Part shown: one piece after another, positions 30,082 to 38,839 of the stretch
How the letters are laid out: each line of letters begins with the position of its first letter
How positions within the stretch are numbered: the stretch's first letter is position 1
Source: Candidatus Omnitrophota bacterium
GTDB taxonomy: Bacteria > Omnitrophota > Gorgyraeia > 2-01-FULL-45-10
NCBI GenBank assembly: GCA_020057115.1
Contig: JAGVGJ010000039.1
Span: 1-52,805, forward strand
Direction: 5' to 3'
DNA: 52,805 bases
Translations under genes and position numbers: made by a program
Notes under the pieces: model-generated
Database searches by the model: none
Seen by the model: only the letters and a program-made list of their open reading frames with translations
Told to the model about the DNA's origin: nothing

Positions 30082-30933
30082 ATGCAATTCAAGTACAATA
30101 AGTATGCCGTGAAAGATCTCCTGAAAGGTTTCGGCTCACACGCGGTGCTGATACTTGTGTCGATAACATGCCTCTTTCCTTTAGCATGGATGTTTTGCTC
30201 GAGCTTCAAGACCCAACAGACGATATTCAGGGACATGAGCCTGATACCGAAAGAGTTCCACTGGGAAAATTTTGCCATCGCCTGGACCCGCGGCGGGTTC
30301 GGGGTATATTTCCTCAACAGCGTATTCTATACGGTGGCGGTCATCTCGGGGCTCATCGTGATAGCGTCGCTTGCGGCATATGCGTTCTCGAGGCTGGAAT
30401 TCCGCGGCAAGGGGATCATCTACTCGACATTCCTCGCCGCTATGATGATACCGATACCGGGCGCGTTCGTCGCCCTCTACATACTTCTCATAAAACTCGG
30501 CCTTGTGAACACGCGGCTCGGGTATATACTGCCGCAGATAAGCATAGGGCTGTCGCTTGCCATATACATCCTGAAGACGTTCTTCGACGAGATACCGAAG
30601 GAGATAGAGGATGCCGCCATGGTCGACGGCTGTTCGACCATAGGCATCTGGTGGCACATAGTACTTCCGCTCGCCAAGCCGGCCATCGCCGTCATAGCGA
30701 TATTTAACACGCTTGCCGTCTGGAACGAATATATACTTGCAATGATAATACTCCAGGACAAGGCAAAGATGCCTCTGCAGAGGGGGCTCATGATATTCCA
30801 GGGAGCGCACTTCACCGAATACTCGCTTCTTATGGCAGGCATCACCATTACCGTCATACCGATAATCATCGTCTATCTCTTTATGCAGCGATATATTATA
30901 CAAGGCATAGCCGCCGGAGTAGCGAAAGGATAG
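30082..30933 (+). CDS. ABC sugar transporter permease, MalG/UgpE-like
   Basis: 283 residues with six membrane helices. It has the MalG-type N-terminal helix (HAVLILVSITCLFPLAWM), FKTQQTIF and the EAA loop EIEDAAMVDGCSTIGIWWHI, and ends near a short cytoplasmic tail with QGIAAGVAKG, typical of the MalG/LacG subunit. It lies 13 nt after its partner permease in the same operon. Together they form the channel for the sugar captured by the lipoprotein encoded at 27850. Confidence 0.93.
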   Translation: MQFKYNKYAVKDLLKGFGSHAVLILVSITCLFPLAWMFCSSFKTQQTIFRDMSLIPKEFHWENFAIAWTRGGFGVYFLNSVFYTVAVISGLIVIASLAAYAFSRLEFRGKGIIYSTFLAAMMIPIPGAFVALYILLIKLGLVNTRLGYILPQISIGLSLAIYILKTFFDEIPKEIEDAAMVDGCSTIGIWWHIVLPLAKPAIAVIAIFNTLAVWNEYILAMIILQDKAKMPLQRGLMIFQGAHFTEYSLLMAGITITVIPIIIVYLFMQRYIIQGIAAGVAKG

Positions 30934-30946
30934 GGAGGGTAAGACA

Positions 30947-31531
30947 ATGAAGACAAGAGACATTTTAAAGGTTGTCGTCATTTGCGCTTTACTGGCAAGC
31001 GCTTCTTCATGCAGCGCGGAAGTCGCGCCTCCAAGTGCCAAGGTCGAAGGGCCTGCGAAAGATGCCGCGCAAACGCCGGATACTAGATCTGCCCCACCAC
31101 CCGCTACCCACGAACCACCACCCGCTAAATATGACTTTTCCGACTCATCCCACTGGAACCTTACCGTGAGCGCGTGGGAGCGCATGGCCGAGAAGGATTT
31201 CGAAGGCACGTTCGCTTATGCGGAAAAATGCCTGGAACTTTACGAGGCCCAGGCAAAAGAGATGGCGAAGTCGATGCGTACATTCGTAGGTTTCGGCCAC
31301 GAGGATGATTACGCGCTGGTCAATGATGTCGCGACAAGCCACTATATAATGGGCGAAGCGTATATGAAGATGGGAGATCCCAATAACGCGCTCAAAGAGT
31401 TCAGTCTCGTCATGCAGGAATATCCTTACGCCCAGTGCTGGGACCCTAAAGGCTGGTTCTGGAAGGTCGCTGAGGTGTCGAAGAAGAATATAGAGAAGAT
31501 GGAAAAAGAGAAGGCCAACACGGGAAAATAG
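30947..31531 (+). CDS. TPR-like lipoprotein
   Basis: 194 residues. An AGGGAGGG SD precedes the ATG, and a lipoprotein-type signal ends at ASASSC (Cys22). A Pro-rich linker (about 23-62) leads to a helical domain with tetratricopeptide-like pairs (SAWERMAEKDFEGTFAYAEK; YIMGEAYMKMGDPNNALKEF). This fits a periplasmic scaffold or adaptor. It sits 13 nt after the permeases, and its stop abuts the following glycosidase start, so it probably supports the same glycan system. The precise role is unknown. Confidence 0.75.
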   Translation: MKTRDILKVVVICALLASASSCSAEVAPPSAKVEGPAKDAAQTPDTRSAPPPATHEPPPAKYDFSDSSHWNLTVSAWERMAEKDFEGTFAYAEKCLELYEAQAKEMAKSMRTFVGFGHEDDYALVNDVATSHYIMGEAYMKMGDPNNALKEFSLVMQEYPYAQCWDPKGWFWKVAEVSKKNIEKMEKEKANTGK

Positions 31532-33445
31532 ATGAAAAAGCTTATTATCCTAATAATAATTATTGCGGTTGTCCTCGGAGGCGCGGCATGGGGCTTCCAC
31601 AAGACGATATCAGATTCCATGCCTGTGCCGCAGTTCAGGCTCTATGATCCGGGGCAGAGAATAGTCCACTATGAAAAATACGGCGAGTTCATAAATGACG
31701 GCGAACCGGCCTACAAGTACAAGATAACCGATAGACCGGGCCTTGCCGCGGCCGTAGGAGAAGGGATATATCCCAACACCCAGGTCTACAAAGACCCGGT
31801 ATATAAGGAGTACAATAAGGAAGGCAGGCTCCAGGGCGACCGGTGGGGCTTCATAGGGATAGATGACACGAAGCTCGCTTTCTACAAATGGGCCAGCCTC
31901 ACAGACGAGAACCCGGGAGTCAGGGAATTTTACGCCGCGCTCCTGCTCGAAAATGCCGATATGACCGGCCAATCCATAAAAGGCTTCCATTCGGTCATAG
32001 TCAATTATCCCAAGACGATAAGTTTTACGTATTGGAACACTCCCTGGTGCCCGGCCCAGACCTGCATAACGAACATAGCGTACCTCACCAGAAGATATCC
32101 GTTCCTCGGAGTGAAGCTTTCCGGGGCCGACATAAAGATAGAGAATGGATATGACCTGGACCCTTCCAATGACATCTTCTATATAAAGCCCGGCCGCGTT
32201 GTGGCGTGTAAGCCGCGCGAGCTTTTGGAGTTCCAGAACGGCGCGAGGCTTAAGAATATAACTAAAAGCATAGGCAAGCCTGACGCAAGGCTTGTCCAGT
32301 ATGATTCAGGCGATTGGCAATTCATAGTAAAGGGCAAGCCTTTTATGGTAAAGGCCGTCGCATACGCTCCGACGAAACTCGGCCAGAGCCCTGACGAAGG
32401 CACGCTGACCGACTGGACAAGATCAGACGCCATGTATAAGGCCTGGGTCGACAAGAACCGCAATAATCGCCGGGATCCTGACGAAAAAGAAGTGGGCGAT
32501 TTCCAGCTCCTGAAAGATATGGGCGCCAATACCTTGAGGATATATGACCATGAGCAGAACTCCAATAAAGAGATGTTCAGGAAAATGCATGAGAAACATG
32601 GTTTCATGCTCATCATGGGAGACCTTCTGGGGACATATGCCGTGGGCAGCGGCGTCAGCTGGTACCGCGGGACCAATTATGATGATCCCATCCAGCGGGA
32701 GATGCTGAAGGCCCGCGTCCGCAAGATGGTCGAGGCCTATAAAGACGAGCCGTATGTGCTCATGTGGATGCTAGGCAATGAGACAAATTACGGCGTGGCC
32801 AATAGCGCCAAGCGTTTCCCGCGGCCGTTCTACAAGTTCGTCAATGAAATCGCGAAGATGATAAAGGAGATAGATCCCCACCATCCCGTGGCCGTGTGTA
32901 ACGGCGACCTCCTTTACCTCGACATATTCTCAGCGCTCTGCCCGGATGTGGATATACTCGGCACCAACAGCTACAGGGGCTGGCATGGTTTCGGTTTCTG
33001 GAAAGACGTGAAGCGCGCCTGCAATAAGCCGGTGATCATCACGGAATACGGCGCGCCGGCATACTGGGATGCGCACACCGAGAGCGAAGCTGAGCGGGCG
33101 CAGGCAGAGTACCATATCGGCGCATGGAGCGATATCAAGTATAATTCGGCAGGGTATGGCTCCGGCAATGCGCTTGGCGGAGTGGTATTCGAGTGGATAG
33201 ACGAATGGTGGAAGGCCTATGAGCCGTCCCTCCACGATACGCACAAGCAGTGGCCCGGCCCCGTAAAAGGCGGGTGGTTTTACGAGGAATGGCTCGGCCT
33301 TACATCGCAAGGTGACGGCAAGTCGAGCCCTTATCTGAGGCAGCTAAGGAAAGGTTATTTCGCTTATAAAACGATGTGGAACCCGAATATTTGTGACAAG
33401 TTATGGGATTTATGGTATACTATTGTCGTTTATTTGGCGTGGTAA
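31532..33445 (+). CDS. Membrane-anchored GH2/GH5-like glycoside hydrolase
   Basis: 637 residues. The N-terminal hydrophobic helix (about 3-20) is a membrane anchor or uncleaved signal. Residues about 30-250 are a beta-rich accessory domain. From about 260 there is a TIM-barrel typical of GH clan A: MLGNETNYG gives the acid/base Glu417, and VIITEYGAP gives the nucleophile Glu505. GNALGGVVFEWIDEWWK closes the barrel. An EF-hand-like loop (D307-x-N-x-N ... D315-x-x-E318) probably binds calcium. Retaining beta-glycosidases with these signatures act on beta-linked glycans, and transglycosylation is possible. The family (GH2-type TIM barrel or GH5) and substrate are not settled. It shares its fold with the gene at 34894, which differs in the N-terminal part. 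Confidence 0.8.
   Translation: MKKLIILIIIIAVVLGGAAWGFHKTISDSMPVPQFRLYDPGQRIVHYEKYGEFINDGEPAYKYKITDRPGLAAAVGEGIYPNTQVYKDPVYKEYNKEGRLQGDRWGFIGIDDTKLAFYKWASLTDENPGVREFYAALLLENADMTGQSIKGFHSVIVNYPKTISFTYWNTPWCPAQTCITNIAYLTRRYPFLGVKLSGADIKIENGYDLDPSNDIFYIKPGRVVACKPRELLEFQNGARLKNITKSIGKPDARLVQYDSGDWQFIVKGKPFMVKAVAYAPTKLGQSPDEGTLTDWTRSDAMYKAWVDKNRNNRRDPDEKEVGDFQLLKDMGANTLRIYDHEQNSNKEMFRKMHEKHGFMLIMGDLLGTYAVGSGVSWYRGTNYDDPIQREMLKARVRKMVEAYKDEPYVLMWMLGNETNYGVANSAKRFPRPFYKFVNEIAKMIKEIDPHHPVAVCNGDLLYLDIFSALCPDVDILGTNSYRGWHGFGFWKDVKRACNKPVIITEYGAPAYWDAHTESEAERAQAEYHIGAWSDIKYNSAGYGSGNALGGVVFEWIDEWWKAYEPSLHDTHKQWPGPVKGGWFYEEWLGLTSQGDGKSSPYLRQLRKGYFAYKTMWNPNICDKLWDLWYTIVVYLAW
33393..33421 (+). promoter_or_regulatory. 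Internal promoter with extended -10
   Basis: GTGACA (33393-33398), a 17-bp spacer, and TATACT (33416-33421) preceded by TGG (extended -10). It lies within the last codons of the upstream glycosidase and would start transcription near 33428, allowing separate expression of the carbohydrate-binding-like proteins. Confidence 0.65.
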
Positions 33446-33466
33446 TAGCGTAATTTTTGCGCTATT
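33444..33466 (+). terminator. Short hairpin, possible attenuator or leader structure
   Basis: AATAGCG (33444-33450) pairs with CGCTATT (33460-33466) around a 9-nt loop. TT then A-rich sequence follows rather than a T run, so termination would be weak. It may shield the 5' end of the mRNA from the internal promoter. Confidence 0.35.
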
Positions 33467-33486
33467 TTAAAAAAAGGAGGAGTTGG

Positions 33487-34116
33487 ATGAAGAAAATTAT
33501 AGCTGTTTTGATCGTCATGGTATTCTTCGCGATACCGGCCATAGCGCAGGATGAAGGCATCAAGGCGCCGACAGCAGCTGTCGATGCTCAGGCCGTCAAG
33601 AAAGAGTTCATCGTATACACTGACAGGTTTAACGTGAACAACCATTACACGGCTTCCGGATTTATGGGCGATTATGGCGACATCTCCATCGACGATAACT
33701 GCAAGATCACGCCTAATAACGGCAAGACGTGTTTGAAGATAAGCTACACGGCTAAGGGCTCGCAAGGAGCAGGCTGGATGGGCATCTACTGGCAGAATCC
33801 CGCAAATAACTGGGGCAGCCAGATGGGCGGTTTCGACCTCACCGGCTATAACACGCTCGAGTTCTGGGCCAGGGGCGAAAAGGGCCAGGAGACCATATCG
33901 GAGTTCAAGGTCGGCGGCATAACAGGGACATATCCCGATTCTGACTCCACTTCAATAGGGCCGATCACCCTCTCCAAGGACTGGACGAAATACGAGATAG
34001 ACTTAAAAGGGCTGGACCTGTCTTATATAAGCGGCGGGTTCGAGCTTTCCGCCTCTTCGAAGGACAATCCCGAAGGGCTCATCATTTATCTCGACGATAT
34101 CAAATACGCGGAATAA
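33487..34116 (+). CDS. Secreted carbohydrate-binding-like beta-sandwich protein
   Basis: The ATG at 33487 is chosen because AGGAGGAG stands just upstream and the signal peptide (MKKIIAVLIVMVFFAIPAIA, cut before QDE) follows. The product is 209 residues. After the signal there is one beta-sandwich-like domain: NHYTASGFMGDYGD, TCLKISYT, GWMGIYWQNPANNWG, YNTLEFWARGEKG, EFKVGG and a final IYLDDIKYAE strand. The pattern (DLTGYNTLEFWARG..., IYLDDI) is that of galactose-binding-like CBM folds. It is about half identical over its core to the next gene product. It probably binds glycan in the periplasm or outside the cell; no catalytic residues are evident. It has its own promoter at 33393-33421. Confidence 0.75.
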   Translation: MKKIIAVLIVMVFFAIPAIAQDEGIKAPTAAVDAQAVKKEFIVYTDRFNVNNHYTASGFMGDYGDISIDDNCKITPNNGKTCLKISYTAKGSQGAGWMGIYWQNPANNWGSQMGGFDLTGYNTLEFWARGEKGQETISEFKVGGITGTYPDSDSTSIGPITLSKDWTKYEIDLKGLDLSYISGGFELSASSKDNPEGLIIYLDDIKYAE

Positions 34117-34155
34117 TCTTACCGTCTTAATATAACCTTAAGGAGGAACAGTTTC

Positions 34156-34881
34156 GTGCATTACAAAAGATCGTTTTCAATAGTGGTAGCATGTCTGGCT
34201 TTATCGGCGTTTTTAATGGCAGGTTGCGGTAAGAAGCAGGACGATACGTCTTTAAACCTGCCCGACCAGGAGACAAGACAGCTTAAGGCAGCCGAGAATG
34301 ATATTATGGCAAAGACGCCCGAGAACAGCCCCACGGGCAAGGCGGCGTCAACCCAGCCCGGCGCTTTCAAAAAATTCTACGTCTATGCCGACCAGGGTTA
34401 TTTCAAGAACCACTATATACCTTCCGGATGGATGGGTGATACGGGGGACGTCAAGCTGGCAGATGCGTGGCATGATAAGCCGTATTCGCGCAAGACATGC
34501 ATCCGCATTGTGTACACCGCCGAGAAGAAACAGGGCGGAGGATGGTCAGGGGTATACTGGCAGGACCCGGCCAATAATTGGGGCAACCTGAAGGGCGGAT
34601 ACGACCTCACGGGAGCCAGCAAGCTGACATTTTGGGCCAGAGGCGAGAAGGGCGGAGAGACCATATCAGAGTTCAAGGTCGGAGGCATACGCGGCGAGAT
34701 ATCGGATTCAGCGTCGGTAAGCATCGGGCCTATAACGCTTACTCCGGAGTGGAAAGAATATGCGATAGATCTTAAGAACGAAGACCTGTCGCTTGTCATA
34801 GGCGGGTTCTCATTCGTCATAAGCTCGATGGAGAATCCGGAGGGCGCGATCTTTTACATGGACGAGATCGCTTACGAATAA
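34156..34881 (+). CDS. Carbohydrate-binding-like lipoprotein, paralog of upstream gene
   Basis: The GTG start at 34156 has AGGAGGA 8 nt upstream. Lipoprotein signal ending in LMAGC (Cys24), then a linker with ENSPTGKAAS and the same domain as the previous product: NHYIPSGWMGDTGD, TCIRIVYT, GWSGVYWQDPANNWG, LTFWARGEKG, EFKVGG, FYMDEIAYE. The pair gives one free and one membrane-anchored version of the same domain, as after a local duplication. It probably holds polysaccharide near the membrane-bound glycosidases. 241 residues. Confidence 0.78.
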   Translation: MHYKRSFSIVVACLALSAFLMAGCGKKQDDTSLNLPDQETRQLKAAENDIMAKTPENSPTGKAASTQPGAFKKFYVYADQGYFKNHYIPSGWMGDTGDVKLADAWHDKPYSRKTCIRIVYTAEKKQGGGWSGVYWQDPANNWGNLKGGYDLTGASKLTFWARGEKGGETISEFKVGGIRGEISDSASVSIGPITLTPEWKEYAIDLKNEDLSLVIGGFSFVISSMENPEGAIFYMDEIAYE

Positions 34882-34893
34882 TTATAGGAATTA

Positions 34894-36231
34894 ATGGCAA
34901 AGAACAGAAAGCGTCTATATAAGATCTTATTCTGGCTATCGCTTGTGCTCTGTCTGGCGAGCATTATAGCGGCCGTGCCATATCTCAAAGGCCTGGCTTA
35001 CTCGCCCAAGCCTCTGAAAGGGCCGGTCAAGGTGGAGAAGGGCATGGCCGGGTGGTATCTAACCGTCGGCGGCAAGCCATTCTTGGTGCATGGCGTATGC
35101 TACGGTTATACGCCTGCAGGAAAAGGGTCAAAGTACGATATATTCAGCGACGCCCAGAAGCCATGGATGACGGATGGCCCTCTCATGAAGCAGATGGGCG
35201 TAAATGCCATAAGGCTCTACAGGCCGGGTCCTGACACGGAGAATACAAGGACTCTCATCCGCGACCTTTACAACAACTTCGGCATAAAGACAGCCTTGGG
35301 CCATTATCTCGGTTATTGGGATTGGCCGCTTCCAGATTATGCAAACCCCATATTCAGGGAGAATGTCAAGTCCGAGGTCCTGGACATGGTCAGGGCGTAT
35401 AAGGATGAGGACGGAGTCCTCTTCTGGATACTGGGAAATGAGAATAATTATGCTTTTGACAGGGGCGAGCGCGACTGGTCCACGCCTGAAATAGACGCCA
35501 TAGCCTCTCCCGTGGAGCAGAGAAGGGCTAAGGCCAAAATATATTACACGTTCATAAATGACCTCGCGAAAGCGATAAAGGATATAGACCCCAACCATCC
35601 CGTAGTCATGGGTAATGGGGAGCTCGCTTCCATAGACGTGGCAAAAGAGTTATGCCCGGATGTCGATATCCTCGGAGGTATCGTATACCAGGGCAAGTCA
35701 TTCGGCACATTCTTCGACAAGCTTAACAGGAATTTCGGTAAGCCCAATGTCTTCATAGAGTTCGGTGCCGATGCCTACGATTCCGTATGGCAGCAGGAGA
35801 ACCAGGGCTGGCAGGCGTTCTTTATAAAACTCCTGTGGCTTGAGATAGTAAAGAATATGGCGAGCGGCGACGGCTCAGGCAATTCGCTCGGCGGATTCGT
35901 ATTCGAGTGGTCGGATGAATGGTGGAAACATAATCCGGACTCCGAGGCGCGCTGGGGCAGCCATGACCCTGAAGCAGGATGGGCCAATCCCGCTTACTAT
36001 TATGATTCCAAGGCGGGCAGCAACATGAGCGAGGAGTGGTGGGGCGTCGTCGGGATCGATCCGAAACACCCCAAGGATGGCGTTATAAAGAGAGTCCCGA
36101 GGAAGGCATATTACATACTTAAGTCATGCTGGGCGCCGAAAAAGTACGAGGACCGGAAAATATTCGTGATATCCGCGGCGGTCCTTCTCGCGCTTGCAGG
36201 CTTTTTTGCCGTTTCAGGAAGAAAAAAATAA
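34894..36231 (+). CDS. Membrane-anchored GH2/GH5-like glycoside hydrolase, compact form
   Basis: 445 residues with hydrophobic helices at both ends (about 10-28 and 422-440). A short beta segment (GWYLTVGGKPFLVHGVCYGY) leads into a TIM barrel with FWILGNENNYAF (acid/base Glu183) and VFIEFGADAYD (nucleophile Glu289), then GNSLGGFVFEWSDEWWK. It is a homolog of the gene at 31532 without the large N-terminal domain or the EF-hand-like loop. Both ends anchored would hold the barrel on the periplasmic face. The two enzymes probably act on related beta-glycans. GH family and hydrolysis versus transglycosylation cannot be decided here. Confidence 0.8.
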   Translation: MAKNRKRLYKILFWLSLVLCLASIIAAVPYLKGLAYSPKPLKGPVKVEKGMAGWYLTVGGKPFLVHGVCYGYTPAGKGSKYDIFSDAQKPWMTDGPLMKQMGVNAIRLYRPGPDTENTRTLIRDLYNNFGIKTALGHYLGYWDWPLPDYANPIFRENVKSEVLDMVRAYKDEDGVLFWILGNENNYAFDRGERDWSTPEIDAIASPVEQRRAKAKIYYTFINDLAKAIKDIDPNHPVVMGNGELASIDVAKELCPDVDILGGIVYQGKSFGTFFDKLNRNFGKPNVFIEFGADAYDSVWQQENQGWQAFFIKLLWLEIVKNMASGDGSGNSLGGFVFEWSDEWWKHNPDSEARWGSHDPEAGWANPAYYYDSKAGSNMSEEWWGVVGIDPKHPKDGVIKRVPRKAYYILKSCWAPKKYEDRKIFVISAAVLLALAGFFAVSGRKK

Positions 36232-36247
36232 CTAAAAGGGGAGGCGT

Positions 36248-38806
36248 ATGAAAAGAATCCTGTATCTTATCGTGGCCCTGGTATTTATCGCTTCATCATC
36301 TTTTGCCCAAGAAGTGAAGAGCACCACTCCGGAATTAGAGATGGAGACTGTCGGCGAGCCTAAAGGCCCGGCAAGCTCACTTCCGGTGGATGAGCCGCAG
36401 TCGCCGGCAACTATAGCAGGTACGCCGCCCAAGGGTATGGCCAAAACCAAGCTTACCCTGACCCCGGCAGCCCCGTCCCAGCCGGTCGCACCGCTTAAAG
36501 ACGCATCCATGGTCAGCATTAAGGGTTCTTATGGCGCGGCAGCGGGTTTCCAGACAGATAAATTCACGTGGAAGAATGCGAACGGGAACTACCAGGAAAA
36601 GAACTTCCGCTATATAGATCAATATGAAGGCATAAACACCTATGACCAGAGGATATTTGACAGATACCAGTTGGAGATCCAAACAAATACCAACACCCCG
36701 TGGAATGCATACTGCGAGATAGTGGTAGATCCGTGGTCATTCGTAGGCACGGCGAGCGAGACCGTCTTTAATGCCTGGGGTGACAGCGCGACCGTCAAAT
36801 ATAAATATTGGGAAGCTACGGGCAAGACGATCAATGAGGTCTATCGTACCAATGCCGCCAACTCTATCGCCACCCAGGAGACGAAGGTAATAGGCGGGAA
36901 GATAGACCAGCAGGTCATAGCTCCGGCGCTCTGGGGTTCGCCGGCTTTCACTCTCTCGCCGAATAATTCGACAGAAATAGATTATAAACTCATGCCTGTC
37001 CGCAAACTCTGGGTCACGTATGACCAGGAGCCGCTCTATATAAAGATATTCCCTATTGCAGACCAGGCGGAAGCGCTTACCAGCGATGATCCGATGCAGC
37101 TTTCAAATAACCACCCCTACTGGGCGCCAAGTCCATGGCTCTATAATTACGTGCACGGCATCCAGTTCACGAACGGCTCCGTGTTCCAGTCGCGCTGGGA
37201 CAATACGCTTCCTGCTTATGCCCAGGATTCGAGCCGCAACTTCCTCACGTTCTTAAGGGGCGTCACCATCTCTTACAAGAAGAGCGACCTGGCCGACTTC
37301 ACGACCACGATCGCCGCTCCCATGAGCCTCTGGGATGATTTTGACTATGTCGATTCAGTGCCTATAGCAGCGCGCCTCAGGGTCCATCCGAATGACGATG
37401 TTCTTATGGGGGTTACCGTAACAGATAAGATGGGTATCTTCAAGAATGCGGTCAAAGCGAATAACATCGTAGGCGCCGTAGACGGCACTTATCGTCTATT
37501 CGGCGAGACGTTCGCTTTCGGTGAATTGGCCGGCAGTTATGCCGATTATTCTTATGCGAATGACATGCGCCAGGGGTTCAACGGCATAGCGTATAAGGCC
37601 GGTATGCGTTCCACAAATGACCTTGCCCATGGCAATAAGTTCATCTGGGATGCCAGTTTTACGTCGATGTCAAAACAGTTCCAGCCGGGATTGTCCGATT
37701 ACCGGGATACAAGGGTTGACAGGGATTGGGGCAGGCACATACTATTCGACCCATTCTCCGAAGATGACTGGAATGACCGTATCGGCGACAGCGTCGACGT
37801 GAATCGCCTGGTCATCGGAGGCAATTGCCGGATCATACTTTTCGACAGCCTATTTGACATCTTTGTAAATGTTCGCAATGCCCACGAAGAGCAGACGGGA
37901 AAATTTATAGAGAACATCATCCGCGTGGAACCGACCTTTAACCCGCACAAGCGCGTGCAGATAAAAGGCCTGTATCTGCAGCGGAATTATCCGAATGCCC
38001 AGGGGGACATGGACCCGATACTCAAAGAACGGTTCACCGACCTGCCGTGGATGAACTACGGCGTAACAGACGGCTCCAAGACCGCCATATACACATACTC
38101 GGGCGGCGCAAAGGTGGATATCATACCGAACAAGCTCGCTGTTTACGGCATATATGAAGCCACCAATGACCCGCAGGATTTCCCGAGGGGCATATGTAAC
38201 AACGTAGCGTTCAATACCACCGTCCCGGCTGATGATACGGATGACTGGTTGTCTAACTCGAACCTCATGTTCGACAGGCTCATATCGCAGGTCTATAGCC
38301 AACAGATATTCGGCGCGCAGCCGGCGTATGACTTCTATAGCATATGGAAAGCGAAGATAGGCTACAGTCCGATAAAGAATCTCAGGATAACTTATACGCA
38401 TGTTACGAATCAGAACAAGAACTACGCTGCGCTCCTTGATGATAACCATGACCATGATTCTGTCGATGTCGCGTATAAGCCGTTTGACAGGGTCATGCTG
38501 AGGGCAGGATGGTCGGTATCGCGCATCATAGATATCCGAAGGGCCCTGGATAATGTCATGAGCTCACCGCCATCAAGCTACTATGACAGGGCCTGGGAAG
38601 CTCATCATAATATATACGCCCAGATGGAGTATGATGTCAACAAGAAGAAGGCGCAGAAGCTGATCGTGCAATTCGGTGAATACGGCCTCCTGTCGGGAGA
38701 CATGGGCCTCTTCGGTGGTTCGGTAGAGAGAAGATATGTATCGTCAAAAGCCGCCGTATACGACACCAGGGCGATAGTCAGGCTCTTCTACATGGGTAAA
38801 TTCTAG
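36248..38806 (+). CDS. Outer-membrane beta-barrel protein (porin-like)
   Basis: 852 residues. AAGGGGAGG SD and a signal peptide (MKRILYLIVALVFIASSSFAQ). A Pro-rich linker to about residue 85 is followed by about 760 residues of alternating polar and hydrophobic strands rich in Tyr, Trp and Asn. The last strand (AVYDTRAIVRLFYMGKF) ends in a C-terminal Phe, the classical signal for Bam-dependent insertion. It supports a diderm envelope. Its position between glycosidases and the phosphorylase suggests a channel or secretion barrel for glycan, as alginate-export-type barrels are, but no family could be recognised with confidence. Confidence 0.75.
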   Translation: MKRILYLIVALVFIASSSFAQEVKSTTPELEMETVGEPKGPASSLPVDEPQSPATIAGTPPKGMAKTKLTLTPAAPSQPVAPLKDASMVSIKGSYGAAAGFQTDKFTWKNANGNYQEKNFRYIDQYEGINTYDQRIFDRYQLEIQTNTNTPWNAYCEIVVDPWSFVGTASETVFNAWGDSATVKYKYWEATGKTINEVYRTNAANSIATQETKVIGGKIDQQVIAPALWGSPAFTLSPNNSTEIDYKLMPVRKLWVTYDQEPLYIKIFPIADQAEALTSDDPMQLSNNHPYWAPSPWLYNYVHGIQFTNGSVFQSRWDNTLPAYAQDSSRNFLTFLRGVTISYKKSDLADFTTTIAAPMSLWDDFDYVDSVPIAARLRVHPNDDVLMGVTVTDKMGIFKNAVKANNIVGAVDGTYRLFGETFAFGELAGSYADYSYANDMRQGFNGIAYKAGMRSTNDLAHGNKFIWDASFTSMSKQFQPGLSDYRDTRVDRDWGRHILFDPFSEDDWNDRIGDSVDVNRLVIGGNCRIILFDSLFDIFVNVRNAHEEQTGKFIENIIRVEPTFNPHKRVQIKGLYLQRNYPNAQGDMDPILKERFTDLPWMNYGVTDGSKTAIYTYSGGAKVDIIPNKLAVYGIYEATNDPQDFPRGICNNVAFNTTVPADDTDDWLSNSNLMFDRLISQVYSQQIFGAQPAYDFYSIWKAKIGYSPIKNLRITYTHVTNQNKNYAALLDDNHDHDSVDVAYKPFDRVMLRAGWSVSRIIDIRRALDNVMSSPPSSYYDRAWEAHHNIYAQMEYDVNKKKAQKLIVQFGEYGLLSGDMGLFGGSVERRYVSSKAAVYDTRAIVRLFYMGKF

Positions 38807-38839
38807 AGTTCTTCCGGCACGGAAACACCGTAAAGGGTT

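Noticed and set aside
30181-31209. Antisense frame of 342 codons across the permease and lipoprotein genes
   Set aside because: It overlaps two firmly assigned genes and shows no family motif or start signal.
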